Source of the DNA: JAHEFT01 sp964443145
GTDB taxonomy: Bacteria > Pseudomonadota > Gammaproteobacteria > Xanthomonadales > SZUA-36
Reading direction: 5' to 3'
Length of the DNA: 29,562 nucleotides
Assembly: GCA_964443145.1 (NCBI GenBank)
Contig: CAYUBS010000021.1
Span: 1 to 29,562 of the forward strand
Below the pieces are notes generated by a model that saw only the letters and a list, made by a program, of their open reading frames with translations, was not told the origin of the DNA and did no database searches. Below are positions 22,177-29,562 of this stretch, in pieces. Both the position numbers and the translations under genes were made by a program. Each line of letters opens with the position of its first letter. The first letter of the stretch is position 1.

Positions 22177-23553
22177 TCAGATAAACATCGCGCCGACCTG
22201 GAACAAGCGTTCCACGGCCGCAATCTGGCGTTTGTCGGGGACGAACAGGATCACGTGGTCGTTTTCCTGAATAACGGTGTCATGGTGAGCGATGATCACA
22301 TCCTCACCCCGGACGACAGCCGGTATGGTGGTTCCGGCGGGCAGGGAAAGATCCTCGATCGCTCTGCCGACCACTTTCGAACTGCGTTTGTCGCCCAGCG
22401 CCACGGCCTCAATGGCTTCGGCTGCTCCCCGACGCAGGGAATGGATGCGTACCATGTTGCCGCGCCGGATATGCGTCAGCAACGCACCGATGGTTATTTG
22501 CTGGGGTGAAACGGCGATGTCGATGGAACTGGATTCGACCAGGTCCACGTATGCCGGACGGTTGATGATGGCGATCACCTTCTCGGCACCCATTTGCTTG
22601 GCCAGCATGGAAGACAGGATGTTGGCTTCGTCGTCGTTGGTCAGTACGCAGTAAACGTCGGTGTTGTCTATCGACTCCTCGCGCAGCAACTCTTCATCAG
22701 CGCAGTCACCGACCAGCACGATGGCCTTTTCCAGGTTTTCAGCAATGGCTTCTGCCCGCTCAGGGTCACGCTCGATGACCTTAACGTGGTGGTTGCGTTC
22801 CAGTTGCCTGGCCAGGTTGCTGCCGATGTTTCCGCCACCGGCCAGGATAATGCGCCGGACCGGGTTATCCAGCGGACGCAATTCCTTCATCATGGTTCGG
22901 ATGTTGCGCTGGGCGGCCAGGAAAAACACCGTGTCGTTCTCTTCGATCACGGTCAGGCCATCGGGAATGATGGTCTTGTCCTGGCGGTAGATTGCGGCGA
23001 CACGGGCTTCAGCGCCCGCCGGCATGTGGTGACGCAGGGTATGCAGCCGGTGGCCGACCAGCGGGCCTCCTGCATAAGCCTGGGTGGCGACCAGCTGCGC
23101 CCGCCCGTCGGCAAAGTCCAGAACCTGTAAAGCGCCGGGATACTCGATGAGGCGGGCAATGTACTGGGTGACCAGTGTTTCAGGACTGATCAGAACATCA
23201 ACCGGGCAGTGTTCGCGCTCAAATAAAGCCGCGTTGTCGATGTAATCGGATGACCTGATGCGGGCAATCCGGGTCGGCGTGTTGTAAAGCGTGTAGGCAA
23301 CCTGGCAGGCGGTCATATTGACTTCGTCACTACTGGTTAGTGCGATGATCATATCTGCATCTTCTATACCGGCCCTGACCAGCACCGTGGGGTGCGAAGC
23401 GAACCCTATCACGCCGCGGATATCCAGCCGGTCCTGCAGTTCCCTGAGGTGTGTGGCGTTGGTATCTACCACCGTGATGTCGTTTTCTTCACTGGCCAGG
23501 CTGTAGGCAACGGTTGACCCCACCTGTCCGGCTCCGAGTATGACGATTTTCAT
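22177..23553 (-). CDS. trkA: Trk potassium transporter regulatory subunit TrkA
   Basis: This 458-residue peripheral membrane protein has two tandem RCK modules, as expected for TrkA. Each has an NAD-binding Rossmann motif (ILGAGQVGSTVA at residues 5-16 and ILAGGGNIGSN near 235) followed by an acidic strand end (VVDTNATHLREL and VIERDPERAEAI). TrkA-C domains follow at about 145-225 and 375-455. It gates TrkH in response to NAD(H) and nucleotides. Its start overlaps the stop of ntrX by 4 bases (ATGA) and trkH follows after 7 bases, so potassium uptake is cotranscribed with the NtrY/NtrX pair. Confidence 0.96.
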   Translation of the reverse strand: MKIVILGAGQVGSTVAYSLASEENDITVVDTNATHLRELQDRLDIRGVIGFASHPTVLVRAGIEDADMIIALTSSDEVNMTACQVAYTLYNTPTRIARIRSSDYIDNAALFEREHCPVDVLISPETLVTQYIARLIEYPGALQVLDFADGRAQLVATQAYAGGPLVGHRLHTLRHHMPAGAEARVAAIYRQDKTIIPDGLTVIEENDTVFFLAAQRNIRTMMKELRPLDNPVRRIILAGGGNIGSNLARQLERNHHVKVIERDPERAEAIAENLEKAIVLVGDCADEELLREESIDNTDVYCVLTNDDEANILSSMLAKQMGAEKVIAIINRPAYVDLVESSSIDIAVSPQQITIGALLTHIRRGNMVRIHSLRRGAAEAIEAVALGDKRSSKVVGRAIEDLSLPAGTTIPAVVRGEDVIIAHHDTVIQENDHVILFVPDKRQIAAVERLFQVGAMFI

Positions 23554-24923
23554 TTTCTGACCCCGTCAGATGTTGCCGCAGTCCTGGGGTCCACGCCCAA
23601 AGCCCTGAGTTTGCGATAGAGGTGAGTGCGCTCCATGCCGACCGATTCGGCCAGCTTGCCCACGCTGCCGCCGGCCTCTTTCAGCTTATAGACCAGGTAC
23701 TCCCGTTCAAACTGTTCCCGTGCCTCGCGCAGGGGCAGGTCGAAGAAGGGTGGGTGTTCCGCCGCATCCTCGACCGGATCGACCGGGTTCTGCTGCAAAG
23801 CTTCCTCGACCTCGGCCAGCGATACCTCACCCTCACCCCCCAGTACCAGCAGGCGTTGGACCAGGTTGCGCAGCTCACGGATATTTCCCTGCCATCCATG
23901 GTTGCGTAAACGATTCTGGGCAGCGACTGAGAACGGCCTGTAGGGCAGGTTCTCCTGGTTAGGGAACATTTCCGCGTAATAGCGAACCAGTTCAGGAACA
24001 TCGTCTGGGCGTTCCCGCAACGGTGGGACCTGCAAAGGCAGTACATTGAAGCGGTAATACGCCTGCTGCAGGCTTTCATCATTTTTTGCCCGCTCCAGAA
24101 TGTTGGTTCCGGCGCTGGCCATCAGGCGGCAATCCAGCTTCTGCTCACCCTTTTGAGTCACAACCCGGCCAGCTTCCAACACCTGAACGATGAGCTTCAG
24201 AGCTTCGGGTGGAATGTCCTGCAGTTCGGGAATGAACAGGGTGCCGCCGCGGGCCCGCTCAAAAATTCCTGCACCGCCGGGACTGCTATCGTCATCGAGC
24301 AGATAGTCACGTATTCGGCCCGGTGTCAGTTCACATTGGTCGATCATCAGAAACGGACCTTTGAACTTGCTTTGGCCGTGGATGAACCGGGCCAGGTTTT
24401 CGCGGCCACTGCCTTTCTCACCGCTGATCAGCACGGGTAGGTCGTGTTGTGCGGCCTGTTCCGCCTTACCGCGCAGTACCTGCATCAGAGCGCTGCTACC
24501 GATGGGCTCGTTGCCTGTGCCAGCCGTTGTGGACGGGGCTTTTTCAATTTTCTGTCCGGCTTCCAGCGCCTGGCTGACGATCGACAGAAGTCGCGCCAGT
24601 GAAATGGGTTTTTGTACGAAGTCGTGCGCGCCGAGCCGCGTCGCCTCGATCGCCGTATCTACCGAACCATGGCCCGACATCACGACAACAGGGCATTCCA
24701 GGCCGGACCCCGATGACCACTCCTTGAGCAGGGTGATGCCATCGATATCCGGCATCCAGATATCCAGCAAAACCAGGTCTGGAGTCTCACGTGCAAAACA
24801 CGTGCGCGCCGCCTCACCGTTTTCGGCAGTGCTTACCCTGTACCCCTCGTCTTCAAGAATTTCCTGGACGAGTTCGCGGATATCGGGTTCGTCGTCAACG
24901 ACGAGTATGTGGGCCTGGGTCAT
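23550..24923 (-). CDS. ntrX: NtrX-type response regulator with degenerate AAA+ domain
   Basis: This 457-residue protein is laid out like an NtrC-family regulator. The receiver (about residues 5-120) has phosphoacceptor Asp54 (LVLLDIWMPD) and Lys105, the AAA+ domain spans about 140-365, and the Fis-type helix-turn-helix lies at about 415-442 (GGSVGKLAESVGMERTHLYRKL). The AAA+ core is degraded. Walker A reads GEKGSGRE (168-175) with Arg174 in place of Lys, Walker B reads LFIPEL with Pro232 in place of Asp, the GAFTGA loop is absent (the chain runs LLDDDSSPGGAGIFERARGG), and the FRED arginine is replaced (SLQQAYYRFNV). It probably acts without ATP-driven sigma-54 activation. The partner kinase gene ntrY lies 35 bases upstream. 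The name rests on this pairing. Confidence 0.92.
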   Translation of the reverse strand: MTQAHILVVDDEPDIRELVQEILEDEGYRVSTAENGEAARTCFARETPDLVLLDIWMPDIDGITLLKEWSSGSGLECPVVVMSGHGSVDTAIEATRLGAHDFVQKPISLARLLSIVSQALEAGQKIEKAPSTTAGTGNEPIGSSALMQVLRGKAEQAAQHDLPVLISGEKGSGRENLARFIHGQSKFKGPFLMIDQCELTPGRIRDYLLDDDSSPGGAGIFERARGGTLFIPELQDIPPEALKLIVQVLEAGRVVTQKGEQKLDCRLMASAGTNILERAKNDESLQQAYYRFNVLPLQVPPLRERPDDVPELVRYYAEMFPNQENLPYRPFSVAAQNRLRNHGWQGNIRELRNLVQRLLVLGGEGEVSLAEVEEALQQNPVDPVEDAAEHPPFFDLPLREAREQFEREYLVYKLKEAGGSVGKLAESVGMERTHLYRKLRALGVDPRTAATSDGVRK

Positions 24924-24958
24924 TTGTGCCTGACTGTCTGTTGCTTTTGCGCCACAGC

Positions 24959-27202
24959 TTACTCCAAAGTCAGAGGAAGGGCGATGCTAACCTGCGCTCC
25001 GCCGTCATCCGGGTTGCTTATCGTAATGCTGCCATTGTGCTCGGAAACAATCTTCCGGCAAATTGCCAGGCCCAGGCCGCTGCCGTTGGTCTTGTTGCTG
25101 ACATAAGGTTCAAAGGGTTTTTCCAGCACCTGCGACGGAAAGCCCGGACCATTGTCCTGCAATTCAAGTTCTAGCCAGCGCGAGCTTCCACGCTCTTTCC
25201 TGCTGCTTCGGATCGAGATCGAGCTTGCATCGCCTTCCCGGGCCTCCTTGGCATTGCTGATCAGGTTGTGCAGCAATTGCCGCAGGCGGCCGCTGTCGGC
25301 AGCCAGGCCATCCGGGCCGGGGCACAGGTCAAGGTTGAAGCGCAGACTGGAGTCACCCTGTTGATAGAGCGCTACAACCTCCCGGATCAATACGTCCAGT
25401 TGGGTGGGCTCAAGGCTGAGGTGTGGCTCCTGGGCATAGTCTCCAAAGGCGTCCACCAGCTTACGCAGTGCCTCGACCTGCGACACAATCGTGCCGGATG
25501 CCCTGTCCAGCAGTGCACGGTCGTCAGCTTCGAGCTTGCCGGTGAGTTTCATGCGCAGGCGCTCGGCGGCCAGACGAATGGGTGTCAGGGGGTTTTTAAC
25601 TTCATGCGCCAGGCGGCGCGCCACTTCTGACCACGCGGCATCACGCTGCGCCTGGTTCATGATGGTGACGTCGTCGAAAACCACGACGTGGCCGTACCTG
25701 GGCTGTTCGCCCGCAAGCGTGACCAGCGGGAGTCGTGAGCCACGGAGCAGCAGCACCAGTGGCTTGCCCGGGCGGTCGAGCTTGATTTCCTGCTGCCATT
25801 CGCTTCTGCCGCGGCTTACCGGTTGCCGGATGGCTTCGATGAAGGTATCCAGAAAGGGAGCGAAATCACCCAGACGTTCCAGCGGCTGACCGGTTGTTGG
25901 TGTTTCCGGATCATTGTCTGCGGATTTTCCGGGCAAGCTGAGAATCTGCCGGCATGCGGCATTGGTCGTTATCATCCGGCCTTCATCATCCAGAGTCAGA
26001 ACGCCTGATGACAGGTTGGCCAGGACAGTCTCAAGGTATTCGCCCTGCGCCTGGAGTTCAGCCCGGCTTTCCTCGGCCTGCTGGCTTGCGGTCATCAGGG
26101 CCTGGGTCATCTGGTTGAATGACTCGACCAGGAAACCGATTTCATCTCTTTGCCCGGTAGCGACTTCCTTACCGAAGTCGCCGGCAGCCACTTCGCGTGT
26201 CGCAATGGACAGCGAAGACAGCGGTGAGACCAACCGCCGGGCAGCGAACAGGGCAGCCAGGATGGCCAGCAGGACAGTCAGAATTAACACCAGGGAGAGT
26301 ACCAGCAGGAAACTCTGCTTCAGAGACTGCCTCAGATAGCTGACGTTTTGATAGCGATGGTATTCCTGCTCGATCGTACCGGCCAGCGTGGTGATGTTCG
26401 TCGGCAGAGGATAAATGGCTTGCAGAAAACGGGCAGATGACCCTGGGTAAGTTGCGGGCATCAGCTGGATAACCCGTATTTGCAGCCCGCCGCCAGCAGT
26501 GGGTTCGGCGGCCGCGTATTCACCTTGCCGGCTAGCCTGCATGATGGCGAAATCGCCAGGTCTTTCGGGCAAGCCGGTGAGCGCATTGATGTTGGCGGTC
26601 GCGACCAGTGTTCCACCGGTTTCCATCACCGACAACTCCACCGGCCCAGCGGCACGGACACGGGACACAAGGGCCTGCCGGAGTAATTCACCGTCTTCCT
26701 GCAGCACCACCAGGTCGCCCGAGAGGTCCCTGAGCTGGTTTCTGACCTCCAGCGTACGCGTATCCAGGAATTCCTGGCCAAGCTCAAGGGAGTCTGCGAG
26801 AGCCGTTTCGACCCGTACATCAAACCAGCTGTCTATGGTGCTGGTGAGAAACCAGGCGGAAAAAAAGAAAACGATTAGTGCGGGGGGCAGGGACAGAGCA
26901 ATGAAATTTCTGACCCAACGGGCCGCCAGCAACGCACCGGGTACACCCGACCGAACGTTTCGAACCAGGGAAACGAGCCGGTAACCAATGCTCCAGAGCA
27001 ATATGGCCAGTGCCGCTGCGGTTATCGATAGCACCCAGATGAAACTGTTGTCGAGTGCTGAACTGCCGGGCCCTGCGGGTTCGTTCTGAGCGCCGCTGAC
27101 CAGCAGTAGGGCAACCAGCAATGCGGCCAGCAAAGCAAGCACGGGCAGAGTCCTGAACACCCGGCGCTTCATCCTGCTCTTGTTTCTCACCGCCCTGTTC
27201 AT
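24959..27202 (-). CDS. ntrY: NtrY-type membrane sensor histidine kinase
   Basis: This 747-residue kinase has membrane segments near residues 17-36, 53-78, 98-120 and 295-322. An extracytoplasmic region of about 175 residues (121-294) lies between the third and fourth segments. HAMP (about 320-372), a PAS domain (about 388-515) and the dimerisation domain with the H-box ARRLAHEVKNPLTPIRLAAE (His533) follow. The ATP-binding domain has the N-box LLHNLISNAKEA (643-654), G1 DNGPGF (683-688) and G2 GSGLGL (707-712). All kinase residues appear intact. The layout matches NtrY, which phosphorylates NtrX. The signal is unknown; nitrogen, oxygen or redox and envelope signals have been proposed for the family. 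The ATG lies 7 bases after the DUF4390 gene. Confidence 0.95.
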   Translation of the reverse strand: MNRAVRNKSRMKRRVFRTLPVLALLAALLVALLLVSGAQNEPAGPGSSALDNSFIWVLSITAAALAILLWSIGYRLVSLVRNVRSGVPGALLAARWVRNFIALSLPPALIVFFFSAWFLTSTIDSWFDVRVETALADSLELGQEFLDTRTLEVRNQLRDLSGDLVVLQEDGELLRQALVSRVRAAGPVELSVMETGGTLVATANINALTGLPERPGDFAIMQASRQGEYAAAEPTAGGGLQIRVIQLMPATYPGSSARFLQAIYPLPTNITTLAGTIEQEYHRYQNVSYLRQSLKQSFLLVLSLVLILTVLLAILAALFAARRLVSPLSSLSIATREVAAGDFGKEVATGQRDEIGFLVESFNQMTQALMTASQQAEESRAELQAQGEYLETVLANLSSGVLTLDDEGRMITTNAACRQILSLPGKSADNDPETPTTGQPLERLGDFAPFLDTFIEAIRQPVSRGRSEWQQEIKLDRPGKPLVLLLRGSRLPLVTLAGEQPRYGHVVVFDDVTIMNQAQRDAAWSEVARRLAHEVKNPLTPIRLAAERLRMKLTGKLEADDRALLDRASGTIVSQVEALRKLVDAFGDYAQEPHLSLEPTQLDVLIREVVALYQQGDSSLRFNLDLCPGPDGLAADSGRLRQLLHNLISNAKEAREGDASSISIRSSRKERGSSRWLELELQDNGPGFPSQVLEKPFEPYVSNKTNGSGLGLAICRKIVSEHNGSITISNPDDGGAQVSIALPLTLE

Positions 27203-27209
27203 GCCTGGC

Positions 27210-27797
27210 TCAAGCCTCCGGCTGAATTTCTAGCGGCCAGGAAGACCAGGATGAATCGTGGTGCCAGTTGGAGGACAGTAATACCGGTAGTCGCATGGGT
27301 GGGGGCATGGTGCTTTGGTCGAGGCTTATGCGGGCCATCAACTCGTAGTCACCTGCCGGCAACACACCTGTTTCGAAAGATAACCGGATTTGTGACAGCT
27401 CGGCCAGAACGTGCCGCAGACGCGGAAACGTCTTGATGCCGACTGAGCCGACCTGCGCCAGTTGATAGTGCTCACTCATCGGCAAATAACGAATTTCGTA
27501 TTGTTTTGTATCTGAGGCAACCCGCACCTGGCTGCTTGTGTTGCGTAATAGCAATTCCAGTTCGAGCGTTAGCGGAACGCCATGGATCAAGGCTTCGTGA
27601 GCCTCATTACTGAGGGCCAGTTTCTGCTCGCTGCTTACGTATGCCTGCCCATTGGTCCACTGGGTATCGACCCGCTTGATGACAAAACGATTGTCGTCGG
27701 CAGCGGACTGGCAGCCGGCTAGCGCCAGGAGCACAACCAGCAAAAAGCCTGTCGCCCGGTCAGGGGTTTTTACGTAGGCCGGCATAGAAAAAGCCAT
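27210..27797 (-). CDS. DUF4390 domain lipoprotein
   Basis: From the ATG at 27797 this is a 195-residue protein with a signal peptide and lipobox (GFLLVVLLALAGC, Cys29), indicating a periplasm-facing lipoprotein. The mature part is predicted beta-rich and matches the DUF4390 pattern (FVIKRVDTQWTNGQAYVSSEQKLALS, LEAL-type strand GVPLTLELELLL, YEIRYLPMSEHYQL, PRLRHVLAELSQIRL, AGDYELMARISLD). The function is unknown. I choose 27797 because AGGAG lies 4 bases before it; an ATG at 27785 is the alternative. The N-terminal 38 bases overlap the end of rsmB. It is directly upstream of ntrY, so a role in supplying or shaping the NtrY periplasmic signal is conceivable but unproven. Confidence 0.88.
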   Translation of the reverse strand: MAFSMPAYVKTPDRATGFLLVVLLALAGCQSAADDNRFVIKRVDTQWTNGQAYVSSEQKLALSNEAHEALIHGVPLTLELELLLRNTSSQVRVASDTKQYEIRYLPMSEHYQLAQVGSVGIKTFPRLRHVLAELSQIRLSFETGVLPAGDYELMARISLDQSTMPPPMRLPVLLSSNWHHDSSWSSWPLEIQPEA

Positions 27798-29076
27798 CCA
27801 TCTCCTGCTCTCCCGGGAGAATTTGCTGTCCGAAATCGAGCTGCTTACCGCACCCAAAATTCATTTTCAACAATTCTGCGTCCGCATGAAGACCGATAAA
27901 GTGTGCTACCTGTTTTGCATTTTCCGCGTTCAGAATCGAACAGGTGGCGTACAAGAGCATACCTCCGGGTTTCAGCAGCGGCCAGAGTTGCGCAAGCAAT
28001 CGAGCCTGGGTGGCAACGGCTTCTTTTACCTGCTCCGGCTTTCTCAGCCACTTGATTTCGGGATGGCGTCGGATTACACCGGTCGCTGTGCACGGAGCGT
28101 CAAGCAGGATGCGGTCGAAGCAATTTCCATCCCACCAGCTGTCGGGATCTGTTGCATCGGCACTGAGTAACCTGGCCTGCTCACCGGGCTGGTACCCCAG
28201 GCGCCGCATATTATCCGCCACACGCTCCAGCCTCGTTGCGCTCTGGTCAAGGGCAGTGAGGTGAACTCCTGGCGCGGCTTCAAGTATGTGGCAGCTTTTA
28301 CCGCCAGGGGCGGCACAGGCGTCCAGAACGTGTTGCCCATCTTCCAGTTGCAGTAAGCCGGCAGCCAGTTGGGCGGCCGGATCCTGCACCGAGAAACGTC
28401 CTTTGTCGAAGCCGGGGAGCTCGCTGACCGCAGCAGCCGGGCTAATTCGGACAGCGTCCGGTACGACCGGGTGACACTCCAGGGTGTACCCTCCGGCTGT
28501 CAGCGCATCCAGAGTTTCGGCACGATCGAATTGACGGTTAAGCCGGAGCCAGAGCGCCCCGGGTTCGTTATTGGCGGTAGCCATGTGCTGCCAGTCATCC
28601 GGCCAGTCAGCCCGTAGCGCCTGCAACAACCACTGAGGATGGGCGAAACGCTCATCATGAGATTGCAGGCGGTCAAGCAACTCGTCCTGCTCTCGCTGGA
28701 AGCGTCGTAATACGGCATTGATCACCGATACGGCCCACGGCTTGCCCAGTTTACGGGCGCTCTCGGCACTTTCATGGATGGCTGCGTGGGCCGCCGAGTC
28801 GCCTTTCCACAGTTGGAACAAGCCCAGCAGGATCAGGCGTTGTACGTCGCGGTCCTTGCGCCGGAGTGGTTTGCGTAGCAACTGGTTTGCCAGCCATTCA
28901 AGCGCTGTCAGCCAGCGCAGGACACCGTAGGCGAGATGCCGGGAGAAAGCCCGGTCACGGGCGTCAGCTTGCTGGTTTTCGGAGTCCGCGTCGGCCAGGT
29001 TGTTACCGGAGTCAAGAACACGCTCCAGCAGGGCCAGAGCAGCCAATCGCGAGCTAGTGGCGCCGCCTTTTTTCAT
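27760..29076 (-). CDS. rsmB: 16S rRNA (cytosine-967-C5) methyltransferase RsmB
   Basis: This 438-residue enzyme has an N-terminal NusB-like RNA-binding domain (about residues 5-135; RHLAYGVLRW, INAVLRRF) and a C-terminal Rossmann methyltransferase. The SAM motif is DACAAPGGKS (252-261). The two cysteines of RNA m5C methyltransferases are visible: Cys329 in LLDAPCTATG, the resolving or releasing residue, and Cys379 in YATCSI, the nucleophile. It methylates C967 in helix 31 of 16S rRNA. Its ATG overlaps the last base of the fmt stop (TGATG), the usual fmt-rsmB arrangement. Confidence 0.97.
   Translation of the reverse strand: MKKGGATSSRLAALALLERVLDSGNNLADADSENQQADARDRAFSRHLAYGVLRWLTALEWLANQLLRKPLRRKDRDVQRLILLGLFQLWKGDSAAHAAIHESAESARKLGKPWAVSVINAVLRRFQREQDELLDRLQSHDERFAHPQWLLQALRADWPDDWQHMATANNEPGALWLRLNRQFDRAETLDALTAGGYTLECHPVVPDAVRISPAAAVSELPGFDKGRFSVQDPAAQLAAGLLQLEDGQHVLDACAAPGGKSCHILEAAPGVHLTALDQSATRLERVADNMRRLGYQPGEQARLLSADATDPDSWWDGNCFDRILLDAPCTATGVIRRHPEIKWLRKPEQVKEAVATQARLLAQLWPLLKPGGMLLYATCSILNAENAKQVAHFIGLHADAELLKMNFGCGKQLDFGQQILPGEQEMDGFFYAGLRKNP
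27802..27806 (-). promoter_or_regulatory. Shine-Dalgarno sequence that sets the DUF4390 start
   Basis: AGGAG on the minus strand, inside the rsmB coding region, sits 4 bases before the ATG at 27797. This supports a start 20 codons inside the longest open frame. Confidence 0.6.
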
Positions 29077-29562
29077 CAGAAGTTATCCAGCCGGCCGCTG
29101 GGTGTGCGGGCGTTGAGGTAGTCGGCTGCGATCATGACGCGTTTGCCGGGGGGCTGCAACTCCAGCAGCTGTAACACCTGCTCACCGCAGGCAATGTCAA
29201 TCCCCTGCTTGCTGGTGGTCAGTACGGTTCCAGGCGCCTGTTCGTGATCCTTGTTGATCACGCGGGCCTTCCAGATTCGGGTTCGCTCATCCCCCATCAT
29301 GCACCAGGCGACCGGCCAGGGGTTGAATGCCCGAATGCGCCGTTCCAGCGATGTGGCTGATTCGGACCAGTCGATGCGAGCTTCGGCTTTTTCGAGCTTC
29401 CTGGCATAGGTGATGCCGGATTCCGACTGGGGTTCGGCGGCAGGGAGAACACCTTCCGACAGTTTATGCATGCAGTCCAACAGGGCCGTCGCCCCCAGTT
29501 GTGCCAGCCGGTCATGCAGGCTGCCACCGGTTTCTTCCGGCTCCAGCGGGGTGTTCACGCGG
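29076..29562 (-). CDS. fmt: Methionyl-tRNA formyltransferase Fmt, C-terminal part
   Basis: The frame stays open to the edge of the window, so about 161 C-terminal codons are present and the N-terminal formyltransferase domain lies outside. The visible part covers the end of the catalytic domain (LEPEETGGSLHDRLAQLGATALLDCM, ITYARKLEKAEARIDWSESA, RIRAFNPWPVAWC) and the OB-fold tRNA-binding domain (TVLTTSKQGIDIACGEQVLQLLELQPPGKRVM). The enzyme formylates initiator Met-tRNA. It is placed upstream of rsmB as in many gammaproteobacteria, where def often comes before it. The GTG at 29558 is an internal valine, not a start. Confidence 0.95.
   Translation of the reverse strand, partial: RVNTPLEPEETGGSLHDRLAQLGATALLDCMHKLSEGVLPAAEPQSESGITYARKLEKAEARIDWSESATSLERRIRAFNPWPVAWCMMGDERTRIWKARVINKDHEQAPGTVLTTSKQGIDIACGEQVLQLLELQPPGKRVMIAADYLNARTPSGRLDNF

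Noticed and set aside
21372..22184. A 270-codon plus-strand frame opposite trkH
   Set aside because: It is rich in Gln, His and Arg, as expected for the reverse of a hydrophobic membrane-protein gene, and has no domain or Shine-Dalgarno sequence.

Overview
This window is a gene-dense chromosomal segment (about 29.5 kb, moderately high G+C) that looks like a gammaproteobacterium. The supporting signs are the fmt-rsmB-DUF4390-ntrY-ntrX-trkA-trkH arrangement, the glnA-DUF4124-ntrB-ntrC arrangement, the glnK-amtB pair, an adenylylatable GlnA, an LptG-type LPS exporter subunit and an LpxL-like acyltransferase. The large membrane-anchored TolB-like/TPR proteins are of a kind I associate with little-studied marine and soil lineages near Chromatiales, Woeseiales and Steroidobacterales, but the sequence alone does not fix the genus. 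There are no rRNA or tRNA genes, insertion sequences, prophage genes or CRISPR arrays. A run of 100 N (17703-17802) lies inside ntrB, so this is a scaffolded draft or metagenome assembly.

Layout. 1-429: the C-terminal end of a TonB-dependent outer-membrane receptor (+). 434-2259: lptG, arfB and a small CBU_0592-like membrane protein, all (-). 2260-2441: a divergent control region with two overlapping NtrC-type sites and a sigma-54 promoter, driving glnK-amtB (+, 2442-4076). 4096-12656: a compact (-) block that reads, in transcription order, M14 zinc carboxypeptidase, two paralogous TolB-like/TPR membrane proteins, a 3-hydroxyisobutyrate-dehydrogenase-family oxidoreductase and a LysR regulator. 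Most of these genes overlap or nearly touch. 12753-14653: a secreted PQQ-dependent sugar-dehydrogenase-like protein overlapping uppP (+). 14654-14900: the glnA control region with two NtrC-type sites and a sigma-54 promoter. 14901-19364: glnA, a DUF4124 protein, ntrB (interrupted by the gap) and ntrC (+). 19343-20696: dtd (-) and a divergent LpxL-family acyltransferase (+). 20718-29562: a (-) block in transcription order fmt (partial), rsmB, DUF4390 lipoprotein, ntrY, ntrX, trkA, trkH.

The dominant theme is nitrogen control. GlnK and AmtB sense and import ammonium, GlnA assimilates it, and NtrB/NtrC should activate both operons through the sigma-54 promoters and enhancer-like sites seen here. 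A second two-component pair, NtrY/NtrX, lies about 6 kb away, upstream of the Trk potassium-uptake genes. NtrC has every sequence hallmark of a sigma-54 activator. NtrX has lost the GAFTGA loop, the Walker A lysine and the Walker B aspartate, so it probably acts without ATP-driven sigma-54 remodelling. The other region that ordinary housekeeping does not explain is the translationally linked carboxypeptidase plus twin TolB-like/TPR proteins at 5961-12656.
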